Origin: an uncultured Oribacterium sp.
GTDB lineage: Bacteria; Bacillota; Clostridia; Lachnospirales; Lachnospiraceae
Assembly: GCA_934270345.1 (NCBI GenBank)
Contig: CAKQPT010000020.1
Coordinates: 1 to 45,504, forward strand
DNA length: 45,504 bases
Direction: 5' to 3'
Shown: piece after piece, positions 32,569 to 40,866 of the stretch
Position numbering within the stretch: position 1 is the stretch's first letter
How the letters are laid out: each line of letters opens with the position of its first letter
The notes under the pieces: model-generated
Told to the model about the DNA's origin: nothing
Database searches by the model: none
The model's input: only the letters and a program-made list of their open reading frames with translations
Translations under genes and position numbers: made by a program

Positions 32569-33713
32569 TGAACACTGAACTCAGCGAAGCACTCGACTTA
32601 CTGGAAAAGGAGAAAGGAATCTCGAAGCAGTCTCTCATCGAGGCGATCGAGCTGTCACTCCAGACTGCATGCAAGAACCATTTCGGCTCTGCCGACAATG
32701 TGCGTGTCAGCGTGAATCCGGACACCTGTGATTATTCCGTCATCGCGGATAAGACCGTCGTAGAGGAAGTCTTCGATAAGAACACAGAGATTTCGCTCGC
32801 CGATGCCAGACTGATCAATCCGGCCTACACGCTGGGTTCCATCGTTCCGGTAAAGGTGGATTCCAAGAGCTTCGGTCGTATCGCGACCCAGAACGCAAAG
32901 GGCGTGATCGTACAGAAGATCCGTGAAGAGGAGCGCAAGGTTCTCTATAAGGAGTACTACTCCATGGAGAAGGAGGTCGTAACCGGTACCGTCGAGCGTG
33001 ATACCGGACGTTCTGTCATCGTAAATCTCGGCAAGGTCGATGGTTACCTCGCAGAGAACGAGCAGATCAAGGGGGAGACCCTCGTGACCAACGAGCGCAT
33101 CAAGGTCTATGTTGTAGAAGTCAGAGATATGCCGCGTGGTCCGCGTGTCATGATCTCGAGAACCCATCCGGAGCTTGTAAAGCGTCTCTTCGAGGATGAG
33201 GTCGCTGAGGTTCGTGACGGTACCGTCGAGATCAAGGCGATCGCACGTGAGGCCGGCTCCAGAACGAAGATGGCCGTCATGTCGCACGATCCGGATGTCG
33301 ATCCGGTAGGTGCATGCGTCGGTCTGAACGGTTCCCGTGTAAACGCCATCGTCGATGAGCTTCACGGCGAGAAGATCGATATCATCAACTATGATGAGAA
33401 CCCGGCATACCTGATCGAGAACGCACTGTCACCGGCGAAGGTGATCGCGGTTATCGCCGATCAGGATAACAACGAGGCGATGGTCATCGTCCCGGATAAT
33501 CAGCTGAGCCTGGCCATCGGTAAGGAGGGTCAGAACGCACGTCTCAGTGCGAAGCTGACCGGCTATAAGATCGATATCAAGTCCGAGTCCCAGGCACAGG
33601 AGCAGGGCATCTTCGACGAGATGGGTATCGATTATCAGAGTGAGAACGCCGAGGACGAGTATGAGGACGATATCGCATACGACGAGACGACTTCGGAGGA
33701 AGAGAACGAGTAA
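32568..33713 (+). CDS. nusA: transcription termination/antitermination protein NusA
   Basis: RNA polymerase-associated factor of 381 residues with the Gram-positive domain set. The N-terminal polymerase-binding domain (about 1-125) comes first, then S1 (about 133-200, TGTVERDTGRSVIVNLG). KH1 includes RGPRVMISRTHPELVKRLFEDEV and GACVGLNGSRVNAIVDEL. KH2 includes VPDNQLSLAIGKEGQNARL. The E. coli-type acidic repeats are absent. A short acidic tail ends the protein. Translation is coupled to rimP by overlapping TAATG. Confidence 0.96.
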   Translation: MNTELSEALDLLEKEKGISKQSLIEAIELSLQTACKNHFGSADNVRVSVNPDTCDYSVIADKTVVEEVFDKNTEISLADARLINPAYTLGSIVPVKVDSKSFGRIATQNAKGVIVQKIREEERKVLYKEYYSMEKEVVTGTVERDTGRSVIVNLGKVDGYLAENEQIKGETLVTNERIKVYVVEVRDMPRGPRVMISRTHPELVKRLFEDEVAEVRDGTVEIKAIAREAGSRTKMAVMSHDPDVDPVGACVGLNGSRVNAIVDELHGEKIDIINYDENPAYLIENALSPAKVIAVIADQDNNEAMVIVPDNQLSLAIGKEGQNARLSAKLTGYKIDIKSESQAQEQGIFDEMGIDYQSENAEDEYEDDIAYDETTSEEENE

Positions 33714-33718
33714 CTGAA

Positions 33719-33985
33719 ATGAAGAAGGTACCTGAGAGAACCTGCATCGGTTGTGGGGAAAAGAAAGAGAAGAAGGAGCTGATCCGGATCGTACATGAGC
33801 CGGAGGGCAGCTTCTCGATCGATCCGAGCGGCCGGAAGAATGGTCGTGGCGCATACATCTGTAAGAATTCGGAGTGCCTCGAGAAGGCATTCCGGCGGAA
33901 GGCTCTGGAGCGTTCGTTTAAGGAAGCGATCACGAAGGAGACCCTGGATACACTGAGAGAGGAACTGGAGCAGCTTGACAGATAA
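33719..33985 (+). CDS. ylxR: YlxR/RnpM family protein
   Basis: Small 88-residue protein of the YlxR family (DUF448), found between nusA and infB in most Firmicutes and recently linked to RNase P modulation. The hallmark RTCIGCGEKKEKKELIRIV is at the N-terminus, with GRGAYICKNSECLEKA around residues 42-57 giving a second cysteine pair. The gene starts 5 bp after nusA and overlaps the next gene by 11 nt. Confidence 0.92.
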   Translation: MKKVPERTCIGCGEKKEKKELIRIVHEPEGSFSIDPSGRKNGRGAYICKNSECLEKAFRRKALERSFKEAITKETLDTLREELEQLDR

Positions 33986-34295
33986 AATCTATGGATTGCT
34001 CGGATTGTGTCAGCGGGCCGGGAAATGTAAAAGCGGTGAGTTCGCCGTGGAAAAGTCCATCAAGAGTGGCAAATCATTTCTCGTGATCATCCCGGAGGAT
34101 GCATCCGATAATACGAAAAAGAAGTTTAGAAATATGACCACCTATCGCAGTGTGCCATATCAGGAACTGGGAACCAAGGAAACGCTGGGGCACCAGCTGG
34201 GACGATCCGAACGATCGTCCATAAGCATTGAAGATCAGGGCTTCGCCCAGGCGATGATCAAATATATTGACGGAGGTAATGTGAATGTCAGATGA
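33975..34295 (+). CDS. ylxQ: L7Ae/L30e-like RNA-binding protein YlxQ
   Basis: A 106-residue member of the L7Ae/L30e/S12e/Gadd45 family in its usual place before infB. IYGLLGLCQRAGKCKSGEFAVEK, split over about 5-27, and the VIIPEDASDNTKKKF strand-helix are typical of kink-turn-binding proteins. It is proposed to bind RNA, but its cellular role is unsettled. The start is TTG 33975, inside the ylxR 3' end, with GGAG 4 nt upstream. The stop lies 10 nt inside infB, so the genes are translationally coupled. Confidence 0.88.
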   Translation: MTDKIYGLLGLCQRAGKCKSGEFAVEKSIKSGKSFLVIIPEDASDNTKKKFRNMTTYRSVPYQELGTKETLGHQLGRSERSSISIEDQGFAQAMIKYIDGGNVNVR

Positions 34296-37062
34296 TAACC
34301 AGAAAGATTTGGGAATGAACAGCAGGGAAGGAAGTAAGGACAAGTCGAAGGCAGGAGATGCGCCTAAGAAAAAGAAGCTTGCTGTTGTTTTCCATTCGCA
34401 GAATTCCGCAAATCATAAAAATCGCCCACTGGGCTCGAAGTTCGGTTCAAACGCATCTCAGGGTGCACGGAAGCCGCAGGAGGCAGAGAAGCCGGCACGT
34501 AAGGCCAGCCCGAATGGCCGTCCGCTGCCACCTGGAACCGCACGTGTGACGCCGCTGAAGGAGCTTAATGAGATCCAGAAGCGTCAGGAGGCCGAGGAGG
34601 CGAGAGCAGAGGCAGCACGCAAGGCCGCAGAGGAAGAGGCAGCACGGAAGGCAGCGGAAGAAGCTGCAAAGGCTGCCGCTGCCGCAAAGGCACTCGCAGA
34701 GCATGCGAAGGAAGAGCAGGCGAAGCCGGCCGCAGAGCGTACGGCACGTCCGGCAGAGCGTCCACAGGGTGGCCGCAGCTTCGGCGATCGTCCGCAGGGG
34801 ACACGCTCCTTCGGTGATCGTAACGGTCAGAGAAGCGGGGATCGTCCGCAGGGTGGTCGTTCTTTCGGTGATCGCAATGGTCAGCAGAGACCGTTCGGCG
34901 ATCGTAATGGTCAGAGAAGCGGGGATCGTCCGCAGGGCAGCCGTCCATTCGGCGACCGCAATGGCCAGCAGAGACCGGGTCAGCGTCCGGCAGGTACCGG
35001 TTTCGGTACGAGACGTCCGGCAGGCGCAGGTGCTGCACCAGCCGTCGATGTCGCTTCGAAGCCGACACAGAACCGCGTTGCACATAAGCCGGTAGCTGGA
35101 AAGACCTTCGGAAATAAGAATTTCGATAACGAGAAGGCAGAGGCAGCAAAGCGTAACCGGAACACCCGTAAGCAGAACAAGTATACGGCAGAGCAGTCCT
35201 ACGAGAGAGCCGATGAGGTTTCCTACAAGAAGAAGACCGGCAAGGGCGCATTCATCAAGCCGGAGGTTGTCAAGCCGGTAGAGGAGGAGATCAAGTCCAT
35301 CACGATCCCTGAGGTAATCACCATCAAGGATCTCGCGGACAAGATGCGCATCAAGGCCGCAGAGATCATCAAGAAGCTCTTCATGCAGGGCAAGATGGTT
35401 ACTCTGAATACGGAAATCTCCTATGAGGATGCAGAGAACATCGCCGTAGATTACGAGATTCTCTGTGAGAAGGAGGAGAAGGTCGATGTGATCGCCGAGC
35501 TCGTAAAGGATGACGTCGAGGATTCCGATGACGAGATGGTGACCAGACCACCTGTTGTCTGCGTCATGGGTCACGTCGATCATGGTAAGACCTCCATCCT
35601 CGATGCGATCCGTAATACGAATGTGACCTCACGCGAGGCCGGTGGTATCACTCAGTCCATCGGTGCTTACCAGGTAAAGGTCAATGTAAATGACGAAGAC
35701 AGAGTCATCACCTTCCTCGATACACCGGGACACGAAGCCTTCACGGCGATGCGTATGCGTGGTGCACAGTCCACGGATATCGCAGTTCTGGTTGTTGCAT
35801 CTGATGATGGTGTCATGCCGCAGACCGTCGAGGCGATCAATCACGCGAAGGCTGCAAACACACCGATCATCGTCGCCATCAATAAGATGGATAAGCCGAC
35901 AGCCAACCCGGATAAGGTAAAGCAGGAGCTGATGAAGTATGACCTCATCCCGGAGGAGTATGGCGGAGACGTCATCTGCGTTCCGGTATCTGCAAAGACC
36001 GGTATGGGCATCGACGACCTGCTTGAGAATATCGTTCTTCAGGCCGATGTGATGGAGCTGAAGGCGAACCCGAACCGTGCAGCGTATGGCGTTGTCATCG
36101 AGGCAGAGCTCGACCGCGGCAAGGGCCCGGTTGCACGTCTCCTCGTACAGAAGGGTACGCTTCACCAGGGTGATGTCGTAGCCGTCGGCTCAGCCTATGG
36201 TAAGGTTCGTGCGATGACCGACGATAAGGGTAAGCGCATCAAGAAGGCCGTTCCGTCACAGCCGTGTGAGATCCTGGGTCTCAGCTCCGTTCCAAATGCG
36301 GGTGAGATCTTCCAGGTGAAGGACAGCGAGAAGGAGGCCAAGGCCTACGCTGCCGCCTTCGTCACCGAGAGCAAGCAGAAGATGGTCGAGGAGTCCAAGA
36401 AGAAGGTATCCCTCGATGCACTCTTCGATCAGATCAAGGCCGGCGAGATCAAGGAGCTTCCGCTCGTGGTCAAGGCCGATGTTCAGGGTTCTGTAGAGGC
36501 CGTCAAGGATGCGCTTGAGAAGATCCGCAACGAGGAGGTAGCCGTTAAGGTCATCCACTCCGGTGTCGGTGCGATCAACGAGTCCGATGTCGTACTCGCA
36601 AGTGCGTCGAACGCCATCGTGATCGGTTTCGATGTCAAGCCGGACGCGACCGCACGTGAGATCGCGGAGCGCGAGCATGTCGATGTACGTCTCTATGACA
36701 TCATCTACAAGGCAACCGAGGATATCGAGAACGCGATGAAGGGCATGCTGGCACCTGTCTTCGAGGAGAAGGTGATCGGTCACGCCGAGATCCGTCAGAT
36801 CTTTAAGGCGTCCGGTGTCGGCAACATCGCAGGATGTATGGTCAAGGATGGTCTCGTACAGAGAGGCGCCAAGGCCCGCATCTTCCGTGGCCCGAAGCAG
36901 GATAAGATCTGGGAGGGCGCAATCGCATCGGTTAAGCGCTTCAAGGATGATGTGAAGGAAGTCAAGGCCGGCTACGAGTGTGGTCTTGTATTCGAGGGCT
37001 TCAATGAAATCGAGCTTGAGGATTATGTTGAAGCATATGTAATGGAAGAGGTTAAGCGTTGA
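34285..37062 (+). CDS. infB: translation initiation factor IF-2
   Basis: GTPase of 925 residues that brings initiator tRNA to the 30S subunit and promotes subunit joining. A long, low-complexity N-terminus has a Lys/Ala/Glu coiled-coil segment (about 95-150) and Arg/Gly/Asp/Gln repeats (about 160-240). The IF2_N domain ([22 protein letters not shown], split near 335-360) comes next. The G domain has G1 GHVDHGKT (429-436), DTPGHEAF as G3 and NKMD as G4. Domains II-IV follow, ending with a second EF-Tu-like barrel. It starts at ATG 34285, with GGAGG about 8 nt upstream. The stop overlaps rbfA by 4 nt. Confidence 0.96.
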   Translation: MSDDNQKDLGMNSREGSKDKSKAGDAPKKKKLAVVFHSQNSANHKNRPLGSKFGSNASQGARKPQEAEKPARKASPNGRPLPPGTARVTPLKELNEIQKRQEAEEARAEAARKAAEEEAARKAAEEAAKAAAAAKALAEHAKEEQAKPAAERTARPAERPQGGRSFGDRPQGTRSFGDRNGQRSGDRPQGGRSFGDRNGQQRPFGDRNGQRSGDRPQGSRPFGDRNGQQRPGQRPAGTGFGTRRPAGAGAAPAVDVASKPTQNRVAHKPVAGKTFGNKNFDNEKAEAAKRNRNTRKQNKYTAEQSYERADEVSYKKKTGKGAFIKPEVVKPVEEEIKSITIPEVITIKDLADKMRIKAAEIIKKLFMQGKMVTLNTEISYEDAENIAVDYEILCEKEEKVDVIAELVKDDVEDSDDEMVTRPPVVCVMGHVDHGKTSILDAIRNTNVTSREAGGITQSIGAYQVKVNVNDEDRVITFLDTPGHEAFTAMRMRGAQSTDIAVLVVASDDGVMPQTVEAINHAKAANTPIIVAINKMDKPTANPDKVKQELMKYDLIPEEYGGDVICVPVSAKTGMGIDDLLENIVLQADVMELKANPNRAAYGVVIEAELDRGKGPVARLLVQKGTLHQGDVVAVGSAYGKVRAMTDDKGKRIKKAVPSQPCEILGLSSVPNAGEIFQVKDSEKEAKAYAAAFVTESKQKMVEESKKKVSLDALFDQIKAGEIKELPLVVKADVQGSVEAVKDALEKIRNEEVAVKVIHSGVGAINESDVVLASASNAIVIGFDVKPDATAREIAEREHVDVRLYDIIYKATEDIENAMKGMLAPVFEEKVIGHAEIRQIFKASGVGNIAGCMVKDGLVQRGAKARIFRGPKQDKIWEGAIASVKRFKDDVKEVKAGYECGLVFEGFNEIELEDYVEAYVMEEVKR
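34812..34979 (+). repeat. 84-bp tandem repeats in infB
   Basis: Two copies of an 84-bp unit (starting 34812 and 34896) encode 28 residues, each made of two 14-residue halves related to [14 protein letters not shown]. Related shorter units continue on both sides. Copies differ by several substitutions, so the array is older than the glycine-rich array at 23.8 kb. Confidence 0.75.
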
Positions 37063-37469
37063 AAAAAGGTTCTGTAAAAAATACAAGAATTAACGCAGAG
37101 GTCATGCGAGAGCTTTCCGTAGCGATCCGTGACCTGAAGGATCCGCGTGTGTCCCCGATGACGTCGGTCACCGGCGCCGAGGTCACACCGGACCTCCAGT
37201 ACTGTAAGGTATATATCTCTGTGCTCGGCAGCGAGGAATCGCTGGCGAAGACCATGGAGGGCCTGAAGGCCGCCAGTGGCTTCCTGCGCCGTGAGCTTGC
37301 ACAGACCGTCAATCTCCGGCACACACCGGAGCTTCAGTTCGTCGCCGATCACTCCATCATGTATGGTGCGCATATGGACGAGCTGATCCGTAAGGTGAAT
37401 GAAGAGGATGCAGCGAAGCGTGGCCCGGAGGCAGAGGCGTCTTCGGAAGCACCGTCGGACGAAGCGTAA
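37059..37469 (+). CDS. rbfA: 30S ribosome-binding factor A
   Basis: Cold-shock ribosome assembly factor with a KH-like fold, 136 residues. NTRINAEVMRELSVAIRDLKDPRV, split around 8-31, and the GLKAASGFLRRELAQTVNLRHTPEL region (about 68-92) are characteristic. The C-terminal 20 residues are an acidic, Ala-rich tail. The TTG start overlaps the infB stop as TTGA, giving coupled translation. Confidence 0.94.
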   Translation: MKKGSVKNTRINAEVMRELSVAIRDLKDPRVSPMTSVTGAEVTPDLQYCKVYISVLGSEESLAKTMEGLKAASGFLRRELAQTVNLRHTPELQFVADHSIMYGAHMDELIRKVNEEDAAKRGPEAEASSEAPSDEA

Positions 37470-37508
37470 TTCCGCTTGATATGTTGATATATGGAGAAGG
37501 TACGATCG

Positions 37509-38486
37509 ATGAATGAATTTCAGCAGATGATTAATAAGGCAGACAGTATCTGCATCCTGGGCCATACGAACCCGGACGGCGACTGTCTCGGCTCAACCCT
37601 GGGCACAAAGCATTATATTCTGAATCAGTATCCCGATAAGAAGGTGAATGTTTACCTGCAGATTGCAAACGAAAAGTACGATTTCCTTCCGGGCATCGAT
37701 ACCATCGTGCATACACCTTCCGATCGGAAGTACGATCTCTGTATTATCTGTGACTGTAACGGCTATGATCGTGTCGGCGATTTCCGAAGCCTCGCAGAGA
37801 ACGCGAAGGAGCTGTTTGTGGCGGATCATCACGTTCCGGGACCGCAGCAGTTTCCGCATGGTTCCATTCGTCCGGATGCGTCGAGTGCCTCCGAGGTCGT
37901 CTACGACCTGATGGATACGAGCTACATCGATGCGAAGGTGGCCGAGTGTCTCTATCTCGGCATCGCACATGATACGGGCATCTTCAAGTACAGCTGCACT
38001 TCGCAGCATACGATGGAGATCGCCGGCTTCCTGATGACGAAGGGCATCGATTTCGGCAGTATCATCGACGACAGCTACTATACGAAAACCTATGCACAGC
38101 AGCAGGTGCTCGGCCGTGTGCTGATGGAAAGCCTGATGCTGATGGACCATCGCTGTCTCGCCGGCTGGCTGACCTGTAAGGATATGAAGTTCTATCAGGT
38201 CACCTCCCGTGATGTGGACAGTATCGTCAGTACCATGCGGGAGACGAGAGGCATCGACTGTGCGATCTTCATGTATGAGATGAGCAATCAGAACTTCAAG
38301 GTCAGTCTCCGGAGCAATAATAACCAGCTCGATGTAGCGAAGGTGGCGATGACCTTCGGTGGTGGCGGTCACAAGATGGCCGCCGGCTGTACACTTCAGG
38401 GCTCCTACCATGATGTGATGAACAACATTACGAAGGAGCTTTCGAAGCAGATGGATGCACCGGATTTCGTATCCAATCGGCTGTAA
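37509..38486 (+). CDS. nrnA: DHH/DHHA1 phosphoesterase, NrnA-like
   Basis: Nano-RNase/pAp phosphatase family enzyme of about 325 residues, expected to degrade short oligonucleotides or dephosphorylate pAp with Mn2+. GHTNPDGDCLGS (18-29) supplies metal-binding histidine and aspartates. DCNG and VADHH (D106-H108) complete the DHH core. GGGGHKMAAG near 284-293 belongs to DHHA1. The ribosome site GGAGAAGG (37493-37500) lies 8 nt before ATG 37509, which is preferred over ATG 37491. It sits between rbfA and truB, as in many Firmicutes, and ends 7 bp before truB-ribF. Confidence 0.9.
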   Translation: MNEFQQMINKADSICILGHTNPDGDCLGSTLGTKHYILNQYPDKKVNVYLQIANEKYDFLPGIDTIVHTPSDRKYDLCIICDCNGYDRVGDFRSLAENAKELFVADHHVPGPQQFPHGSIRPDASSASEVVYDLMDTSYIDAKVAECLYLGIAHDTGIFKYSCTSQHTMEIAGFLMTKGIDFGSIIDDSYYTKTYAQQQVLGRVLMESLMLMDHRCLAGWLTCKDMKFYQVTSRDVDSIVSTMRETRGIDCAIFMYEMSNQNFKVSLRSNNNQLDVAKVAMTFGGGGHKMAAGCTLQGSYHDVMNNITKELSKQMDAPDFVSNRL

Positions 38487-38493
38487 GGAGACT

Positions 38494-40092
38494 ATGGACG
38501 GAATTATCAATGTTTATAAGGAGAAGGGCTGGACGAGCTTCGACGTCACGAAGAAGCTGCGCGCCATCCTTCATGAAAAGAAAATAGGACATACCGGCAC
38601 CCTCGACCCGATGGCCGAGGGTGTGCTGGTGATCTGTGCCGGCGCCGCGACGAAGCTGGTTTCCTCGATCGAAGCGACGGAAAAGGTCTATGAAGCAGAG
38701 ATGAAGCTCGGCATCACGACCGATACGGAGGATACGACCGGAACGATCCTCAGCGAGCATCCGGTCACGGTCAGCGAAAAGGAGCTCCGCGCAGCCGCGC
38801 AGAGCTTCATTGGCTCTTATGACCAGATTCCGCCGATGTACAGCGCAAAAAAGGTAAACGGACAGAAGCTCTACGACCTCGCCCGGCAGGGAAAGGTCAT
38901 CGAGCGGAAGCCGAACCGCATCACCATCCACGACATCACGGTCGACAGCATTGAACTGCCATACGTACGGATGACCGTCACCTGCTCGAAGGGCACCTAT
39001 ATCCGTACACTGATCAAGGACATCGGGGAGAAGCTCGGCTGTGGTGCTGCGATGTCTGCGCTGAAGCGTACGCGCGTCGGTCAGTTCTCGATCGCCGACA
39101 GCCGGACCATCGAGGAGATCGCCGGGTACGAGGCGCGGGGCGAGCTGATCCGTATCGTGAAGCCGCCGATGTATGTCCCGGAGCCGGCTGTCATTTCCTT
39201 CGGAAAGTTCGACGGCAGCCATCTCGGCCACCAGCTCATCTTCGAGAACATGTTCCGCATCGCGAAGGAGAAGCATCGGAAAACGGCGATCCTGACCTTC
39301 AGTGCGAATCCGAAGGCCGTTCTCACCGGTGTCCGTCAGGATACGATTTCGAGCAGCGACGAGCATCTGACACGCCTTCGGAACCTCGGCTTCGACTACG
39401 TCTTTTCCTATCCAGTGAACCGGGAGACCATGGGCGTCTCCGCGGAGGATTTCCTGCGCAGCGTCCTGGTCGAGGGCATGCACGCGTCGGATATCGTCGT
39501 GGGCACGGACTGTACCTTCGGGTATAAGGCGCAGGGAAATGCCGCGCTCCTCGAAGCACGCGCTCCGAAGTACGGCTACGAGGTCCATGTGATTCAGAAA
39601 AAGGAAGTCCTGGACGAAAATGGAAAGGAACGCGAGATCTCCAGCAGCTTCATCCGCGAGGAGATCGAGAAGGGCAATGTTGAAAAGGCCGCTGAACTGC
39701 TCGGCCGTCATGTGGCGCTGAGCGGCACCGTGATGCGTGGAAAGGAAATCGGCGCATCGATCGGCTTCCCGACCGCGAACATTCTTCCGAAGGAAGGAAA
39801 GCTGAATCCGAAGCCGGGCGTCTACATCACCCGCATCCTGATCGGACAGCAGCTGTATCGTGGCATGACGAATGTCGGGACGAATCCGACCATCGCCGAC
39901 GATAACCCGACCTCCATCGAGACCTATGTCCTCGATTATCACGGGGATCTCTATGGAAAGAAGATCCGCGTCGAGTTCATAACCCGGCTTCGCGACCAGC
40001 ATAAGTTCGCGTCGATCGACGAGCTGAAGGCACAGCTCGAGCGGGATGTCGCCGCTACGGCAGCCTATCCGATGGAGCTCGGAAGCATCTGA
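38494..40092 (+). CDS. truB-ribF: fused tRNA pseudouridine-55 synthase / bifunctional riboflavin kinase-FAD synthetase
   Basis: A single 532-residue frame combines two normally separate enzymes. Residues 1-215 are the TruB catalytic domain: HTGTLDPMAEG with catalytic D38, the PPMYSAKKVNG block (112-122) and SKGTYIRTLIKDIG (164-177). The TruB PUA/C-terminal domain is absent. From about 228 RibF begins directly. FGKFDGSHLGHQ (235-246) is the FAD synthetase nucleotide site, ISSSFIREEI (381-390) lies at its end, and the flavokinase domain has IGFPTAN (422-428) and NVGTNPTI (459-466). There is no stop, frameshift scar or internal ATG with a ribosome site at the junction. AAGGAG lies 3 nt before ATG 38494. 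Confidence 0.85.
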   Translation: MDGIINVYKEKGWTSFDVTKKLRAILHEKKIGHTGTLDPMAEGVLVICAGAATKLVSSIEATEKVYEAEMKLGITTDTEDTTGTILSEHPVTVSEKELRAAAQSFIGSYDQIPPMYSAKKVNGQKLYDLARQGKVIERKPNRITIHDITVDSIELPYVRMTVTCSKGTYIRTLIKDIGEKLGCGAAMSALKRTRVGQFSIADSRTIEEIAGYEARGELIRIVKPPMYVPEPAVISFGKFDGSHLGHQLIFENMFRIAKEKHRKTAILTFSANPKAVLTGVRQDTISSSDEHLTRLRNLGFDYVFSYPVNRETMGVSAEDFLRSVLVEGMHASDIVVGTDCTFGYKAQGNAALLEARAPKYGYEVHVIQKKEVLDENGKEREISSSFIREEIEKGNVEKAAELLGRHVALSGTVMRGKEIGASIGFPTANILPKEGKLNPKPGVYITRILIGQQLYRGMTNVGTNPTIADDNPTSIETYVLDYHGDLYGKKIRVEFITRLRDQHKFASIDELKAQLERDVAATAAYPMELGSI

Positions 40093-40139
40093 GCCCGGGA
40101 CAAATAGAGTATGTCCGGTCCGAACAAGCTGAAATATCC

Positions 40140-40187
40140 GTAACCGTTCAGCTGGGATGGCTTCTTCACCCCCGGCTGAACGGTTAC
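40140..40187. repeat. 17-bp hairpin downstream of truB-ribF
   Basis: GTAACCGTTCAGC (40140-40152) pairs perfectly with GCTGAACGGTTAC (40175-40187). Four more pairs (one G-T) extend the stem inward around a 14-nt loop. No T-run follows. It may be a 3'-stabilising hairpin or a weak terminator separating this operon from rpsO. Confidence 0.7.
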
Positions 40188-40230
40188 TGCAAATATCCCG
40201 GAAAAGTGCCCGGTTCCGGCCAATAAGCGA

Positions 40231-40259
40231 TTGACAAGCCGGGGGACTTCTGTTAAAGT
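40231..40259 (+). promoter_or_regulatory. rpsO promoter
   Basis: A consensus TTGACA (40231-40236) is followed after 17 bp by TAAAGT (40254-40259), preceded by an extended TGT. The leader to rpsO is about 100 nt. It holds GCGC-flanked and GTCAC/GTGAC hairpins that could take part in S15 autoregulation. Confidence 0.8.
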
Positions 40260-40364
40260 ACATTCGTATGCGCGTTGGCATGGTTGCGCGGAACTCCATC
40301 CGGCAGCTCTGTTAACGTAAGTCGTCACCACGTGTGACATAGTTTATAATCAGGAGGATTTACC

Positions 40365-40631
40365 ATGATTTCCAAGGAGAAGAAGACAGCGATCATCGAG
40401 CAGTACGGCCGTAAGGCTGGTGACACAGGTTCACCAGAGGTTCAGATCGCGATTCTGACTGCACGTATCAACGAGCTCACTGAGCACCTTAAGAAGAACC
40501 CGAAGGATCACCACTCAAGACGTGGTCTTCTCATGATGGTTGGTCAGAGAAGAGGCCTTCTTGCTTACCTTCAGAAGAACGATCTGGACAGCTACAGATC
40601 CCTCATCGAGAAGCTCGGCATCAGAAAGTAA
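40365..40631 (+). CDS. rpsO: 30S ribosomal protein S15
   Basis: A primary-binding 16S rRNA protein of 88 residues. [27 protein letters not shown] (split over about 17-43) and [22 protein letters not shown] (split over 48-69) are the universally conserved parts. GGAGG sits before the ATG. The gene has its own strong promoter, a leader with paired segments and a terminator, and precedes pnp as in most bacteria. Confidence 0.97.
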   Translation: MISKEKKTAIIEQYGRKAGDTGSPEVQIAILTARINELTEHLKKNPKDHHSRRGLLMMVGQRRGLLAYLQKNDLDSYRSLIEKLGIRK

Positions 40632-40647
40632 TCTAAAACTCATAAAG

Positions 40648-40684
40648 AAAAAGGGCGGAGATACTTTTCTCCGTCCTTTTTTTA
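40648..40684 (+). terminator. rpsO terminator
   Basis: AAAAAGGGCGGAG (40648-40660) pairs with CTCCGTCCTTTTT (40669-40681), one G-T pair included, with an 8-nt loop and a continuing T-run. Confidence 0.88.
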
Positions 40685-40687
40685 TAC

Positions 40688-40866
40688 TATAATCATATGG
40701 ACTATGTGCCTTTCTGTGATCGTGCACATGGATTTATCGAAATCATCGACAGGGAAGTATCCGAGACCACTGATGAGGCCCGGTTTTCTGCAGGAACCCG
40801 TTCCGCACGAAGAGGGAGCCTGATCAGTGTTTTTGGACCTCCCTGTCTATATAAAAGGAGGTACGA
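40688..40866 (+). promoter_or_regulatory. pnp promoter region and leader with alternative pairing at the ribosome site
   Basis: TATAAT at 40688-40693, with a poor -35, overlaps the end of the rpsO terminator. In the leader, AGGGAG (40813-40818) can pair with CTCCCT (40839-40844). The overlapping ACCTCC (40837-40842) is an exact complement of the ribosome binding site GGAGGT (40857-40862). The two pairings exclude each other, giving a potential translational switch. A short frame from ATG 40697 crosses the pnp start in another phase and is not considered a gene. Confidence 0.45.

Noticed and set aside
34620..34990. The repetitive region of infB as a CRISPR-like or mobile repeat
   Set aside because: The repeats are in frame, encode the variable N-terminal region usual in IF-2, and have no spacers.
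38428..40299. A 623-codon minus-strand frame opposite truB-ribF
   Set aside because: It overlaps a clear two-enzyme protein on the plus strand, lacks a ribosome site or family motif, and is explained by strand-biased codon use.
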